A stretch of 36,402 bases of DNA from Deltaproteobacteria bacterium. GTDB taxonomy: Bacteria > Desulfobacterota > Binatia > UBA9968. Made by a program: the position numbers and the translations under genes. Where the stretch lies: contig JACQUW010000386.1 of assembly GCA_016210115.1 (NCBI GenBank), positions 1-36,402 on the forward strand. Direction: 5' to 3'. The notes under the pieces are model-generated. The model was given only the letters and a program-made list of their open reading frames with translations. It was not told where the DNA came from and did not search any database. This document shows, piece by piece, positions 1 to 7,569 of this stretch (positions within the stretch are counted from its first letter, which is position 1; each line of letters begins with the position of its first letter).

Positions 1-43
1 ACGTCACGACCGAGCTGGATGGCTTCGATCGGGCAGGTACTCC

Positions 44-78
44 ACGGGGCGGGAGAGAGCTAGGGTGAGGGGTCGCTA
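44..78 (-). repeat. Degenerate copy of a dispersed hairpin repeat
   Basis: On the minus strand, bases 72 to 51 match bases 11644-11665 of the plus strand at 20 of 22 positions (core CCCCTCACCCT then CTCTCCC). Here the second hairpin arm is degraded, so no clean stem forms. It lies just downstream of the last gene of the island. Elements of this appearance are scattered between genes in many environmental genomes; that is from general knowledge and was not searched. The rest of bases 1-102 shows no supportable gene. Confidence 0.5.
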
Positions 79-102
79 TAGCTTAACGGGGTAACAGCCC
101 GA

Positions 103-957
103 CTACGGTATCCCAAAAAGCTTCTTCGCGTTCTCAAGGAGAATCTTGGACCGAACCTCCGGCTTGATGGCCAGCTCTTCGAATTCGGCCAGCCATCGCT
201 CCGGCAAAATAACGGGCCAGTCTGAGCCGAAAAGAACCCGGTCCTGCAACCGGCTATTGGCGTACTGGACGAGAGCGGGAGGAAAGTACTTCGGCGCCCA
301 TCCAGAGAGATCGATATAAACATTGCCCTTATGGAGGGCCATCGCCAGCTGATCTTCGAGCCGCGGCCATCCCGGATGAGCGGAAATGATCGTCAGCTCC
401 GGAATATCCGCGGCAATATCATCGAGGTACGGAACGGGAGCAGTGTACTTGAGTTTAAAGCCCAGGCCTCCCCTCGTGCCGGCGCCGTTGCCCATCATAC
501 CGGTGTGGAAGAGACAGATTAATTCCAGCTTGGCGGCCTCCTCCCAGAGCGGATAGAAACGTTTATCATTGGCGAAGAAGAACTGGCGGCCGGGATTGAA
601 TTTCAGGCCGACTAAACCAAGCTCCTCTCTGGCGCGCTTCGCTTCTTCTACCGCAAGCTTTCCCTTCCAGGGATCTACGCCGGCAAAACCCAGAAAGACA
701 TCAGGGTGGTCCTTAACCGCTTTTGCCACATGGTCATTGGGCACGGGCGGCAGACCGGACGCAGTCGAGTCATCGGAAGCCAACAAAACAGCCATCATTT
801 TCCGAGCGCGATATTGGTCGGCCAGCTCGGTCATTGAGACCGGCTCGATATCCCGGCCAAAATACCCCGCCATAATTTCTTTTCGTCCGCCGCCCATAGA
901 CGCTAGGGAAACGTCATCCCAGGGATGGACATGAACGTCGATTGCTTTCAGTTCCAT
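103..957 (-). CDS. Amidohydrolase-2 family metal enzyme (TIM barrel)
   Basis: 284 residues, a full-length cytosolic member of the amidohydrolase-2 family (PF04909), which contains ACMSD-like and resorcylate-type decarboxylases as well as hydrolases. The metal-site signature is complete: H9-x-H11 on the first strand, H151 in FHTG, H194 in SAHPGWP and D246 in FGSDWP. There is no signal peptide. The start is the ATG at 957, preceded by a weak GGAAG. It lies 24 bases after the CoA-transferase gene and is the last gene of the cluster, so it probably acts late in the pathway, on a carboxylic acid or ring-opened product. Hydrolase and non-oxidative decarboxylase are both possible; sequence alone does not separate them. 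Confidence 0.85.
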   Translation of the reverse strand: MELKAIDVHVHPWDDVSLASMGGGRKEIMAGYFGRDIEPVSMTELADQYRARKMMAVLLASDDSTASGLPPVPNDHVAKAVKDHPDVFLGFAGVDPWKGKLAVEEAKRAREELGLVGLKFNPGRQFFFANDKRFYPLWEEAAKLELICLFHTGMMGNGAGTRGGLGFKLKYTAPVPYLDDIAADIPELTIISAHPGWPRLEDQLAMALHKGNVYIDLSGWAPKYFPPALVQYANSRLQDRVLFGSDWPVILPERWLAEFEELAIKPEVRSKILLENAKKLFGIP

Positions 958-981
958 GGCAGTCTTCCACTTCCAGCGGGG

Positions 982-2157
982 CTAGATCGCACCCTCCCGC
1001 TTAAGACGCTGAATCGCGCCGGGATCAAAACCTAGCCGGTTCAAGACCATATCCGTATGTTCGCCCAATGTCGGCGGTGGTTCGACTTTGGCCGCCGGCG
1101 TGTCACTCAGCTCGACGGGTGGGGCGATAGAGCGGACTTTTCCCATGCTTCGATGATCATAGGTAACTTCCAGGCCCAAGTGCCGCACCTGCGGATCTTC
1201 AAAGACCTCAGCCAGGGTATGGATGGGAGTATACGGCACGTCGAATTCTTCCAGGCGTAGCAGCCAGTAACTGCGCGGCTCTTTCTTGAAAATCTCGGCA
1301 AGCGTTTCCTGCAATTCTTGATAGTTGGCCAACCTGTCCTCGCGAGCTCGAAAGCGCGGGTCCTCCCGCAGGTCCGGCCGATTCGCAACGCTCGTTAAAC
1401 CCTCCCAGAATTTGGCAGGCGAGGAGAGGTGCACGGCAAAGGCTTTTCCGTCGGAACAGGTAAACGCATAGACCTGGGCAGCGCGCGGACGAGAGTATGG
1501 CCCCGGGATCTCACCTGTGGCGAAGTAGGAGAGCGCCGGCTCAAGTAGAAATGCTAAAGTAGCGGAGAGCATGCTTACAGCCACTCGCTGCCCCCGGCCG
1601 GATTTTTCTCTGGCCAGCAAGGCGCCCATAATCCCATAGCATGCGAAAATACCGGTGACGCTGTCGGAGAAAGCCGGCCCAACGGGTCGAGGTTCGTTTA
1701 CGTCCATGAGCATGCTCAACAATCCGCTCAACCCCTGGCCCACCGTATCGTACGCGGGACGCTGCGCATAGGGCCCGCTCTGACCCATGCCGCTGATAGA
1801 GCAATAGATCAGGCGCGGATTGATCTCGCGAACAGCTTCGTAGCCAATGCCGAGACGGTCGGTTACTCCCGGACGGAAATTTTCAATCAAGACGTCCGCG
1901 TCGGGAATTAAACGATAGAAGATTTCCCGACCCGTCTCCGCTCGAAGATTAAGAGTCAGGCTTTGTTTGCCGCGATTAAAGGCGCAATAATGGGGGCTGT
2001 AGAGGTCATTCCCCCAGGAGCGAAAGGGATCGCCCTTCTGGGGCTCTTCGATCTTGATAACGGCCGCTCCGAGATCCGCCAAAAGCTGGCCGGCGTAGGG
2101 TCCGGTTATGAAGTTGGCCACCTCAAGTACGCGAATCCCCTCAAGTGGCGTCGTCAC
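982..2157 (-). CDS. Class III CoA-transferase (CaiB/BaiF family)
   Basis: 391 residues, the usual length for family III CoA-transferases (PF02515). It opens with the typical LEGIRVLEVA and GPYAGQLLADLGA segments, followed by IKIEEP and the NRGKQSLTLN region. D165 in FSDSVTG aligns with the aspartate that carries the acyl-enzyme anhydride in formyl-CoA transferase, and the GRGQRV segment follows it. The expected reaction is transfer of CoA from one acid (often succinyl-CoA) to another. It lies 30 bases after hyuB1 in the same direction. If the HyuAB complexes are carboxylases, this enzyme could activate the carboxylated product as its CoA ester; that role is inferred. Exact acid specificity cannot be read from the sequence. 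Confidence 0.88.
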   Translation of the reverse strand: MTTPLEGIRVLEVANFITGPYAGQLLADLGAAVIKIEEPQKGDPFRSWGNDLYSPHYCAFNRGKQSLTLNLRAETGREIFYRLIPDADVLIENFRPGVTDRLGIGYEAVREINPRLIYCSISGMGQSGPYAQRPAYDTVGQGLSGLLSMLMDVNEPRPVGPAFSDSVTGIFACYGIMGALLAREKSGRGQRVAVSMLSATLAFLLEPALSYFATGEIPGPYSRPRAAQVYAFTCSDGKAFAVHLSSPAKFWEGLTSVANRPDLREDPRFRAREDRLANYQELQETLAEIFKKEPRSYWLLRLEEFDVPYTPIHTLAEVFEDPQVRHLGLEVTYDHRSMGKVRSIAPPVELSDTPAAKVEPPPTLGEHTDMVLNRLGFDPGAIQRLKREGAI

Positions 2158-2187
2158 ACTTACATCCCTCCACGGGTCCTGAACCCT

Positions 2188-3930
2188 TTATCCTTTTTTC
2201 CTCTTTTCCCTGAGCTTTCGCGTTTCCTCTTCATCAATCTTCGTAGTCGTGTGATCAATGACCACGCCATAATCCTCTTCTGCTTTCTCTATGGAGATAT
2301 ACCCATCCAGTACATCATCGAGAACCATTTGCGGGTCTCTCTCGAGCGGATCCCCCCAACCTCCGCCCCCGCCGCTCCGGGCCAGAACCACTTGACCCGA
2401 CGGACAGGGAGAACGGTCCAGGAAAGAATCGACGAATATCTCATCCGGTTTGCCCGGATTCACCACGAACCAGTTGCCGGTCCCGGATTTTCCACCCGCA
2501 TATCCCCTTAGAGGATGCTTGTAGCTCTGAACGAAAATATTCACGGTTGCGTCTTTCGCGTCCGTTATTTCGCGCACAAGCTCCCAGGCCGGCACTCCCC
2601 GCCATTTTCCCGGCGCTGCTGAGTCCTTCACGTATTCGCCGCGATGATAAAGGTAGGGGAATTGGATCTCTGTCATCTCATAGGTCGGAATCCTCAGGGC
2701 GCAATGGGTTGCCGTGTACCCGCCCCAACCGTCCTGCCCATAAGTGCCCCCGGCCGAACAGGCGGACGCAATATAATCGAGGCCCAAAAAGTAATTGCCA
2801 TGGCGACCATCCACTCCCCAATTATAGAGAAACGTCAGGTCCAATCCGGCAGTGGCAACTTTCTCAGGCACACACTTTTCCAGCGCGGCCATGAGTGCTT
2901 CACAGATTTGATTTCCCACACAGACTGTGGACTGTCCGGTCGGGTAAGGCGCATCGGGATTGACCACGGTTCCCGGCGGGAGGATAAGTTTAACCGGCCG
3001 GAAAAAGCCGGAATTCACCGGGATATCCGGACAGATTGCGGTCAAAGGAGTATAGAGCCAGGAGGCGGTATTTCCGCCCGGGGAATTCACACAACCTTCC
3101 ACTTGCGGGTGGGATCCGGCAAGGTCTATGGAGATGCTGTCATCTTTGACAATGACCTTGCAGTTGACGTTGATATCTTTGTGACCGCCGCCCCAATCGG
3201 AATCAAGAAACGCCTGGCCGTGGTACTCCCCATCAGGCCAGGTCGATAGCTCCTCGCGAAATCTCTTCTCGCTATAGTCCAGGATATATTTTACGCTGTC
3301 TTTGATCTCTCCAATGCCGTATTTCGATACCAGGCTGCGGATGCGCTCCTCGGCGATTTTGCACGCTCCGATCATTGCTCTTAGATCATTGTCGACGTCC
3401 GCCGCGAGACGCGTATTGGCCAACAGCAACCGCCACACATCTTCCCTCACCTCGTCCTTCTCGATGAGCTTAATAGGATAGATCCGGAATCCCTCTTGCC
3501 AGATGGTTTTGGCGTAGGCGTTCTTGCAGGCGGCGACAGGTCCGCCCACATCGAGCTGGTGAGCCCGGACCACCGGAAAGAACGTCGGCTTTCCTTCGAA
3601 GAAAATCGGCTTCATGATGGTCCAGTCCGGAAGGTGGCTGCCGCCGAAATAAGGATCATTAATCAGCCCCACATCTCCCTCTTGGATATTCGCCTCGAAG
3701 GTTTTCATCATCACTTCGAGTGAGACCAGGGAAGCATAGATATGTTCCGGAACGACGGTCGCGCGGGCGATAAGACTGACTTGTCTCCCGTCAAAGTAGA
3801 ATACGGCGGTAGAGTAGTCGTGCCCTTCGTTGAAGACAGGAGACATGGCAGTTCGGGTTACGGTCTCGCTCATCTCCTCGGAAACAGTCAGGAGATACTC
3901 CCGGATGATCTCGGCAGTAATAAGATCCAT
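2188..3930 (-). CDS. hyuB: HyuB-type subunit 1 (hydantoinase/oxoprolinase/carboxylase B)
   Basis: 580 residues covering the whole HyuB domain (PF02538), the metal-site subunit of ATP-dependent hydantoinases, oxoprolinases and acetone-type carboxylases. Visible motifs: TAEIIREYL at the N-terminus, N91-D92-P93 followed by H99 and D102 (GGSHLPD), then H124 and D127 (RAHQLDVGG), and near the C-terminus the glycine run before WGDPLERDP. There is no fused gamma module, unlike copies 3 and 4. A strong AAGGAG lies 5 bases before the ATG at 3930. It directly follows a short hyuB gene (22 bases apart), so this operon makes two HyuB-like chains with one HyuA. Substrate unknown. Confidence 0.88.
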   Translation of the reverse strand: MDLITAEIIREYLLTVSEEMSETVTRTAMSPVFNEGHDYSTAVFYFDGRQVSLIARATVVPEHIYASLVSLEVMMKTFEANIQEGDVGLINDPYFGGSHLPDWTIMKPIFFEGKPTFFPVVRAHQLDVGGPVAACKNAYAKTIWQEGFRIYPIKLIEKDEVREDVWRLLLANTRLAADVDNDLRAMIGACKIAEERIRSLVSKYGIGEIKDSVKYILDYSEKRFREELSTWPDGEYHGQAFLDSDWGGGHKDINVNCKVIVKDDSISIDLAGSHPQVEGCVNSPGGNTASWLYTPLTAICPDIPVNSGFFRPVKLILPPGTVVNPDAPYPTGQSTVCVGNQICEALMAALEKCVPEKVATAGLDLTFLYNWGVDGRHGNYFLGLDYIASACSAGGTYGQDGWGGYTATHCALRIPTYEMTEIQFPYLYHRGEYVKDSAAPGKWRGVPAWELVREITDAKDATVNIFVQSYKHPLRGYAGGKSGTGNWFVVNPGKPDEIFVDSFLDRSPCPSGQVVLARSGGGGGWGDPLERDPQMVLDDVLDGYISIEKAEEDYGVVIDHTTTKIDEEETRKLREKRKKG

Positions 3931-3952
3931 AAAAACTCCTTGACATCAGAGC

Positions 3953-5092
3953 TTACACTAAAGAAACCTGCCCCTTGGGATGCCAATTGATTAAAGATGG
4001 GACTCCTTTTGCCAGACGCTCCTTTTCCTCCTGAAGTAAAAATTTCTCCATTGCGGTCCTCACCGCACCGGAAATCTCTCGACCGACGTGGAAAGGCGAC
4101 AACGACGTGGGTGCCGGAAGCAATGGATCGACAAGCGTGCCCTTTTTTGTCCTCACAGTCACGATTCGCCAAATGCCGCCATTCACCGACTGTCCTCCGT
4201 CAAGCAGCGGAAAGAAGGGAAGCAACGCAAATGATAGAGTATTTCCTCTGGAGCTATTAAAGGGTGCCTTGACCTGGGGTCGGTTCATTGACAGGTCTAT
4301 CTCAACTTGAGAGTCCCTGATGAGTAGCTTTAGCTCAATCTTCAAACCTCTCAACCGGACACTGTCATCATCTACCGCACACTCCCCCGAATACTCACCG
4401 TTGGGCCAGCCCGCTACGAGCTCCCGCAGGCGGCCTTCGGTGTCCCCAATGATTTTTTCCACGTCGCGATGGAGACCTTCCACTGCGCCGGCGCCCTGAA
4501 GACAGGATAAGACCTCTTTCCTGCCCGATTGCACCGCTTCGATCAGCGACTCCAGCCCCTTGCGCACTGAAGCAGGGGCACGGCTGTTCAGCAGAATCAT
4601 ATTGAGAATGCCGATATCCGTTCGGTCTTGCCGGCAAATTTTTACAGGGGTGATTCGCACCCCCTCGGCCCAAATTTCTTCCGCCCTGGAATTGAATCCA
4701 CCCTCGACGTCGCCGCCGATATCCCGCAAATGACTCTTCGCGCCGAGATACACACACAATTTGCCTTTGTGGTAAACAGGCGCGAGAAGAAAGAAATCTT
4801 GGACGTGGGGACTTCCCATATAGGGATCATTGGACACCACGGCGTCCCCTTCCCGCATCGGAACCCCAGCAGAGCCTAAAAGCGAAGCAACCATCTCGCT
4901 TGCCGATCCGAGATGCATCTCGTTATCGATGGCCGCAATGGTCCCTTCGGGAGTCGCGATAAAGACCGCCATGTCCCTGGCCCATTCGGGCGCCGGGATC
5001 CACGACCCCTCCTTCAGGGTCGCGGCCATTTCGTCTAAGATTTTTTTGAGTGGCTGATCCATTGGATTTCCGCTCTGGACTGGCCCTTTCAT
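3953..5092 (-). CDS. hyuB: Short HyuB-like subunit lacking the C-terminal third
   Basis: 379 residues against 580-630 for neighbouring stand-alone HyuB proteins. The metal-site motifs are kept: N88-D89-P90, H96 and D99 (GSPHVQD), then H121 and D124 (KSHLRDIGG). The chain stops at a point that aligns with about residue 375 of hyuB1, so the final 200 residues with the Gly-rich WGDP motif are absent. The extreme N-terminus also lacks the usual DPITFEIIR helix. Its ATG overlaps the hyuA1 stop as ATGA, which points to translational coupling. With intact motifs and no internal stop it looks like a working, shortened subunit rather than a dead gene, possibly a second non-identical B chain of the complex. 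Function inferred. Confidence 0.75.
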   Translation of the reverse strand: MKGPVQSGNPMDQPLKKILDEMAATLKEGSWIPAPEWARDMAVFIATPEGTIAAIDNEMHLGSASEMVASLLGSAGVPMREGDAVVSNDPYMGSPHVQDFFLLAPVYHKGKLCVYLGAKSHLRDIGGDVEGGFNSRAEEIWAEGVRITPVKICRQDRTDIGILNMILLNSRAPASVRKGLESLIEAVQSGRKEVLSCLQGAGAVEGLHRDVEKIIGDTEGRLRELVAGWPNGEYSGECAVDDDSVRLRGLKIELKLLIRDSQVEIDLSMNRPQVKAPFNSSRGNTLSFALLPFFPLLDGGQSVNGGIWRIVTVRTKKGTLVDPLLPAPTSLSPFHVGREISGAVRTAMEKFLLQEEKERLAKGVPSLINWHPKGQVSLV

Positions 5093-7158
5093 TGGCAGGC
5101 AATTACATAGGTTTGATACGGATCCAGTGTCAGCTCCTGGCCAGGAAGGACAACAAGCGTTGTCTCAGGCTCCTCCACGATTGCAGGACCCGCAACACGC
5201 TGACCGGGTTTCATAGAAGATCCATCATAAACGGCTGTTTCCACATATTCTTTCAAGTCTTCAAAATAGACGGGCCTTGTTCCTTTTAATGCCGCCGCCG
5301 GCGCCCCGCCGTTGGCTGCAATCCTCTCTAACTCAACGGGTTTTCTCACGCCGACGACATCGAGTCTGAGATTGATAATCTCGACCGGAAAGTTGGTTCG
5401 CTTAAAGGCATAGAGAGCCTCGTGGCGATCATGAAAGATATCAAAAAGACGTCGCAGGTCCTCCAACGTGAGTTCTCGCTCTCCGTGAGGCAGCTCTATC
5501 GTCACTTCATGCACCTGGCGGATATACCTCAAGTCCATGAAACGGTGCGCGTCAATTCTAACGACGTCCTTTCTGCCGGCTCCCAGCAGAGCGACCGCAT
5601 CATCGTACATCCGCTGGAAGAGATCGTTCAGAGGTTCTACCCTGGGATCGGTAGAGCGCATGTGCAGGGATTGAACACGGGAGATCTTGAAGTCCGAAAG
5701 GACGGCCCCCAAAGCCGAGAACATGGGCGCGGTCTTCGGAACCAGGATGGTTTTTATTTTCAAGTCTCTGACTTGAGCCCCCGCATGGACCGGTCCCGCT
5801 CCCCCGAATGCCATGAGGGCAAAATCGCGAGGATCTCTGCCTCTCATCACCGACACATATCGGATGGCGTTGTTCATGTTGTTGTTCACAATACGGAAAA
5901 TTCCGCTCGCCGCGTCCATTAACGAGAGCCCAAGGGGCTTCGCGACCTTTTCCTCAATGGCTTTTTTGGCCAACTCCACATCCAGTTTCACCCGGCCGGC
6001 TAAAAAATAGTCGGGGTCGATATAACCCAGGACGACATCCGCGTCTGTGACGGTGGGTTCCTTGCCGCCCAGACCATAGCAGGCCGGACCGGGGTCTGCG
6101 CCCGCGCTCTGCGGTCCCACTCGAAGCCCGCCACCTTTGTCGACCCAGGCGATCGATCCCCCTCCCGCACCAATCGTGTGGATATCGATCATCGGAAGCC
6201 CGATGCGATACCGGCTCATCCAATAATTGGAACTCAGCTCCGGCCTTCCGGCCTTGATGACGCAAACATCATAGCTGGTCCCTCCCATATCCATCGTGAT
6301 CAGATCCCTGAAGCCGATCAGTTTTCCAAGGTAAGCTCCCGCGACGACACCCCCGGACGGCCCGGAAAGAGCCGCTTCGACACCCCTCGCCGCGGCAAAA
6401 TCGACGTGCATCATTCCGCCGTTTGACTGCATGATAAAGAGTTCCCCGCGGAAGTCGCTTTCCTTGAGACGCTGAGTGAGGCGCGTGAGATATCTTTTCA
6501 GGTGCGGGCTGACATAAGCATTGACGACGGTCGTGCTGAAGCGCTCAAATTCCCTGACTTGAGGAAGAATCTCGTGAGAGAGCGAGACCGTCGCCTCCGG
6601 ATGCACTTCGCGAATAATTTCTCTCGCGCAGAGCTCATGGAGCGGATTGACATAAGAGAAGAGAAAGCCTACGGCAATGGACTCCACTCCCGCTTCCTTC
6701 AGGACATCAACGGCCCCGCGAAGCTCCTGTTCATCCAGCTCAACGATGACCCTCCCGGTGTAATCGATCCGTTCCGTGACGCCGAGCCGGCTCCGTCTGG
6801 GAACGATGGGATAGGGAGGAGGAAGTTTGAGATCGAACAGACTCTCTTTATAGTTTCCCCTGAGCTCGATGACATCGCGGAAGCCTCGGGTCGTGATCAT
6901 TCCCGTCTTGGAACCGTTGAATTGCAACATCGTGTTGGTCACAACGGTCGTGCCCAGGATGATCAGATCCGTTTCAGCAAGCAGAGCCCGGAAATCCTTT
7001 TTTTCTCGTTTTGAAACCTCCTGAATTGCAGCCAGAATTCCTTCCGACTCGTCTCGCGGCGTTGAAGGAACCTTCCCATGAAAAAGCCTCTGGGAAGGAT
7101 CCAGGACTACAAAATCAGTGAAAGTCCCGCCGACATCGATGCCTATGACGTAATCCAT
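5089..7158 (-). CDS. hyuA: HyuA-type ATP-binding subunit 1
   Basis: 689 residues, full length for HyuA (Hydant_A_N plus Hydantoinase_A), the subunit with the actin/hsp70-type ATPase fold. It shows GIDVGGTFTD at residues 6-15 (first phosphate loop), the MDMGGTSYDV strand, GAGGGSIAWVD, GADPGPACYG, TVTDADVVLGY and FGGAGPVHA, all in family order. It would phosphorylate a carbonyl or bicarbonate oxygen for the HyuB partner. The stop overlaps the short hyuB by four bases, and hyuB1 follows. No clear ribosome site precedes the ATG at 7158, and upstream in-frame codons give no better start. The free gamma gene ends 80 bases upstream. Confidence 0.9.
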   Translation of the reverse strand: MDYVIGIDVGGTFTDFVVLDPSQRLFHGKVPSTPRDESEGILAAIQEVSKREKKDFRALLAETDLIILGTTVVTNTMLQFNGSKTGMITTRGFRDVIELRGNYKESLFDLKLPPPYPIVPRRSRLGVTERIDYTGRVIVELDEQELRGAVDVLKEAGVESIAVGFLFSYVNPLHELCAREIIREVHPEATVSLSHEILPQVREFERFSTTVVNAYVSPHLKRYLTRLTQRLKESDFRGELFIMQSNGGMMHVDFAAARGVEAALSGPSGGVVAGAYLGKLIGFRDLITMDMGGTSYDVCVIKAGRPELSSNYWMSRYRIGLPMIDIHTIGAGGGSIAWVDKGGGLRVGPQSAGADPGPACYGLGGKEPTVTDADVVLGYIDPDYFLAGRVKLDVELAKKAIEEKVAKPLGLSLMDAASGIFRIVNNNMNNAIRYVSVMRGRDPRDFALMAFGGAGPVHAGAQVRDLKIKTILVPKTAPMFSALGAVLSDFKISRVQSLHMRSTDPRVEPLNDLFQRMYDDAVALLGAGRKDVVRIDAHRFMDLRYIRQVHEVTIELPHGERELTLEDLRRLFDIFHDRHEALYAFKRTNFPVEIINLRLDVVGVRKPVELERIAANGGAPAAALKGTRPVYFEDLKEYVETAVYDGSSMKPGQRVAGPAIVEEPETTLVVLPGQELTLDPYQTYVIACQ

Positions 7159-7198
7159 ACTGAACCGGTTGAGAAAAGTCTCTTCCTCCCTTCCCTAA

Positions 7199-7217
7199 CT
7201 CACGTGAATCGCGTGAG
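7199..7217. other. Small perfect inverted repeat between gamma and hyuA1
   Basis: CTCACG (7199-7204) and CGTGAG (7212-7217) form a 6-bp stem with a 7-base loop in the 80-base gap. No U-run follows on the minus strand, so it is not a standard terminator. It could modulate read-through or RNA processing, or be chance. Confidence 0.25.
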
Positions 7218-7238
7218 AGCGGTTCGCCTTCGCTACTC

Positions 7239-7544
7239 TCAGTCACCGCTGACTTTAATGTCCAAATACGGCTCCCCCTTTACGACGCTTTCCACATCAA
7301 ATCGAATAGCGCATTTGGGGCAGTAAAATTCCCGTATAATGAAGCGATCGCTGTTCATGGACAGCACTCCCATTTCCACATAATCGGAATAGGATCTCTC
7401 CCGGACCACCGCATAATCTTTAAAGCTCTTGCCGGATGGGCCGAGAACATATCCACAGCACACGCACTTGTAGACGCGCGCCCCTTCGCTGTTTTGACCG
7501 ATTTCGACGTATTCCAGAATTCTCCGGCCCATCTTTTCCCCCAT
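7239..7544 (-). CDS. Free acetone-carboxylase-gamma-like zinc subunit
   Basis: 101 residues, resembling the acetone carboxylase gamma family (PF08882). Two Cys pairs that should bind one zinc are visible: C27-x2-C30 (in KCVCCGY) and C75-x2-C78 (FYCPKC), separated by the family-like stretch GPSGKSFKDYAVVRER. The same module is fused to the C-termini of hyuB3 and hyuB4. It lies 25 bases after hyuB2, so it probably belongs to the hyuA2-hyuB2 complex, though hyuA1 follows 80 bases later. Two starts are possible: ATG at 7544 (AAGGAG only 2 bases away) or ATG at 7532 (residue 5). Its presence favours a carboxylase-type complex over a simple hydantoinase. Confidence 0.82.
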   Translation of the reverse strand: MGEKMGRRILEYVEIGQNSEGARVYKCVCCGYVLGPSGKSFKDYAVVRERSYSDYVEMGVLSMNSDRFIIREFYCPKCAIRFDVESVVKGEPYLDIKVSGD

Positions 7545-7569
7545 ATCTCCTTCCGCTAGGCCCGCAGCC

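Noticed and set aside
1..36. Minus-strand reading TCPIEAIQLGRD resembling a ferredoxin iron-sulfur motif
   Set aside because: An in-frame TAG lies just upstream, near base 60, no start codon follows it, and none of the other cluster cysteines are visible.
7241..7254. AGTCA-CCGC-TGACT inverted repeat as a terminator
   Set aside because: It is a 5-bp stem within the end of the gamma coding sequence with no T-run after it.
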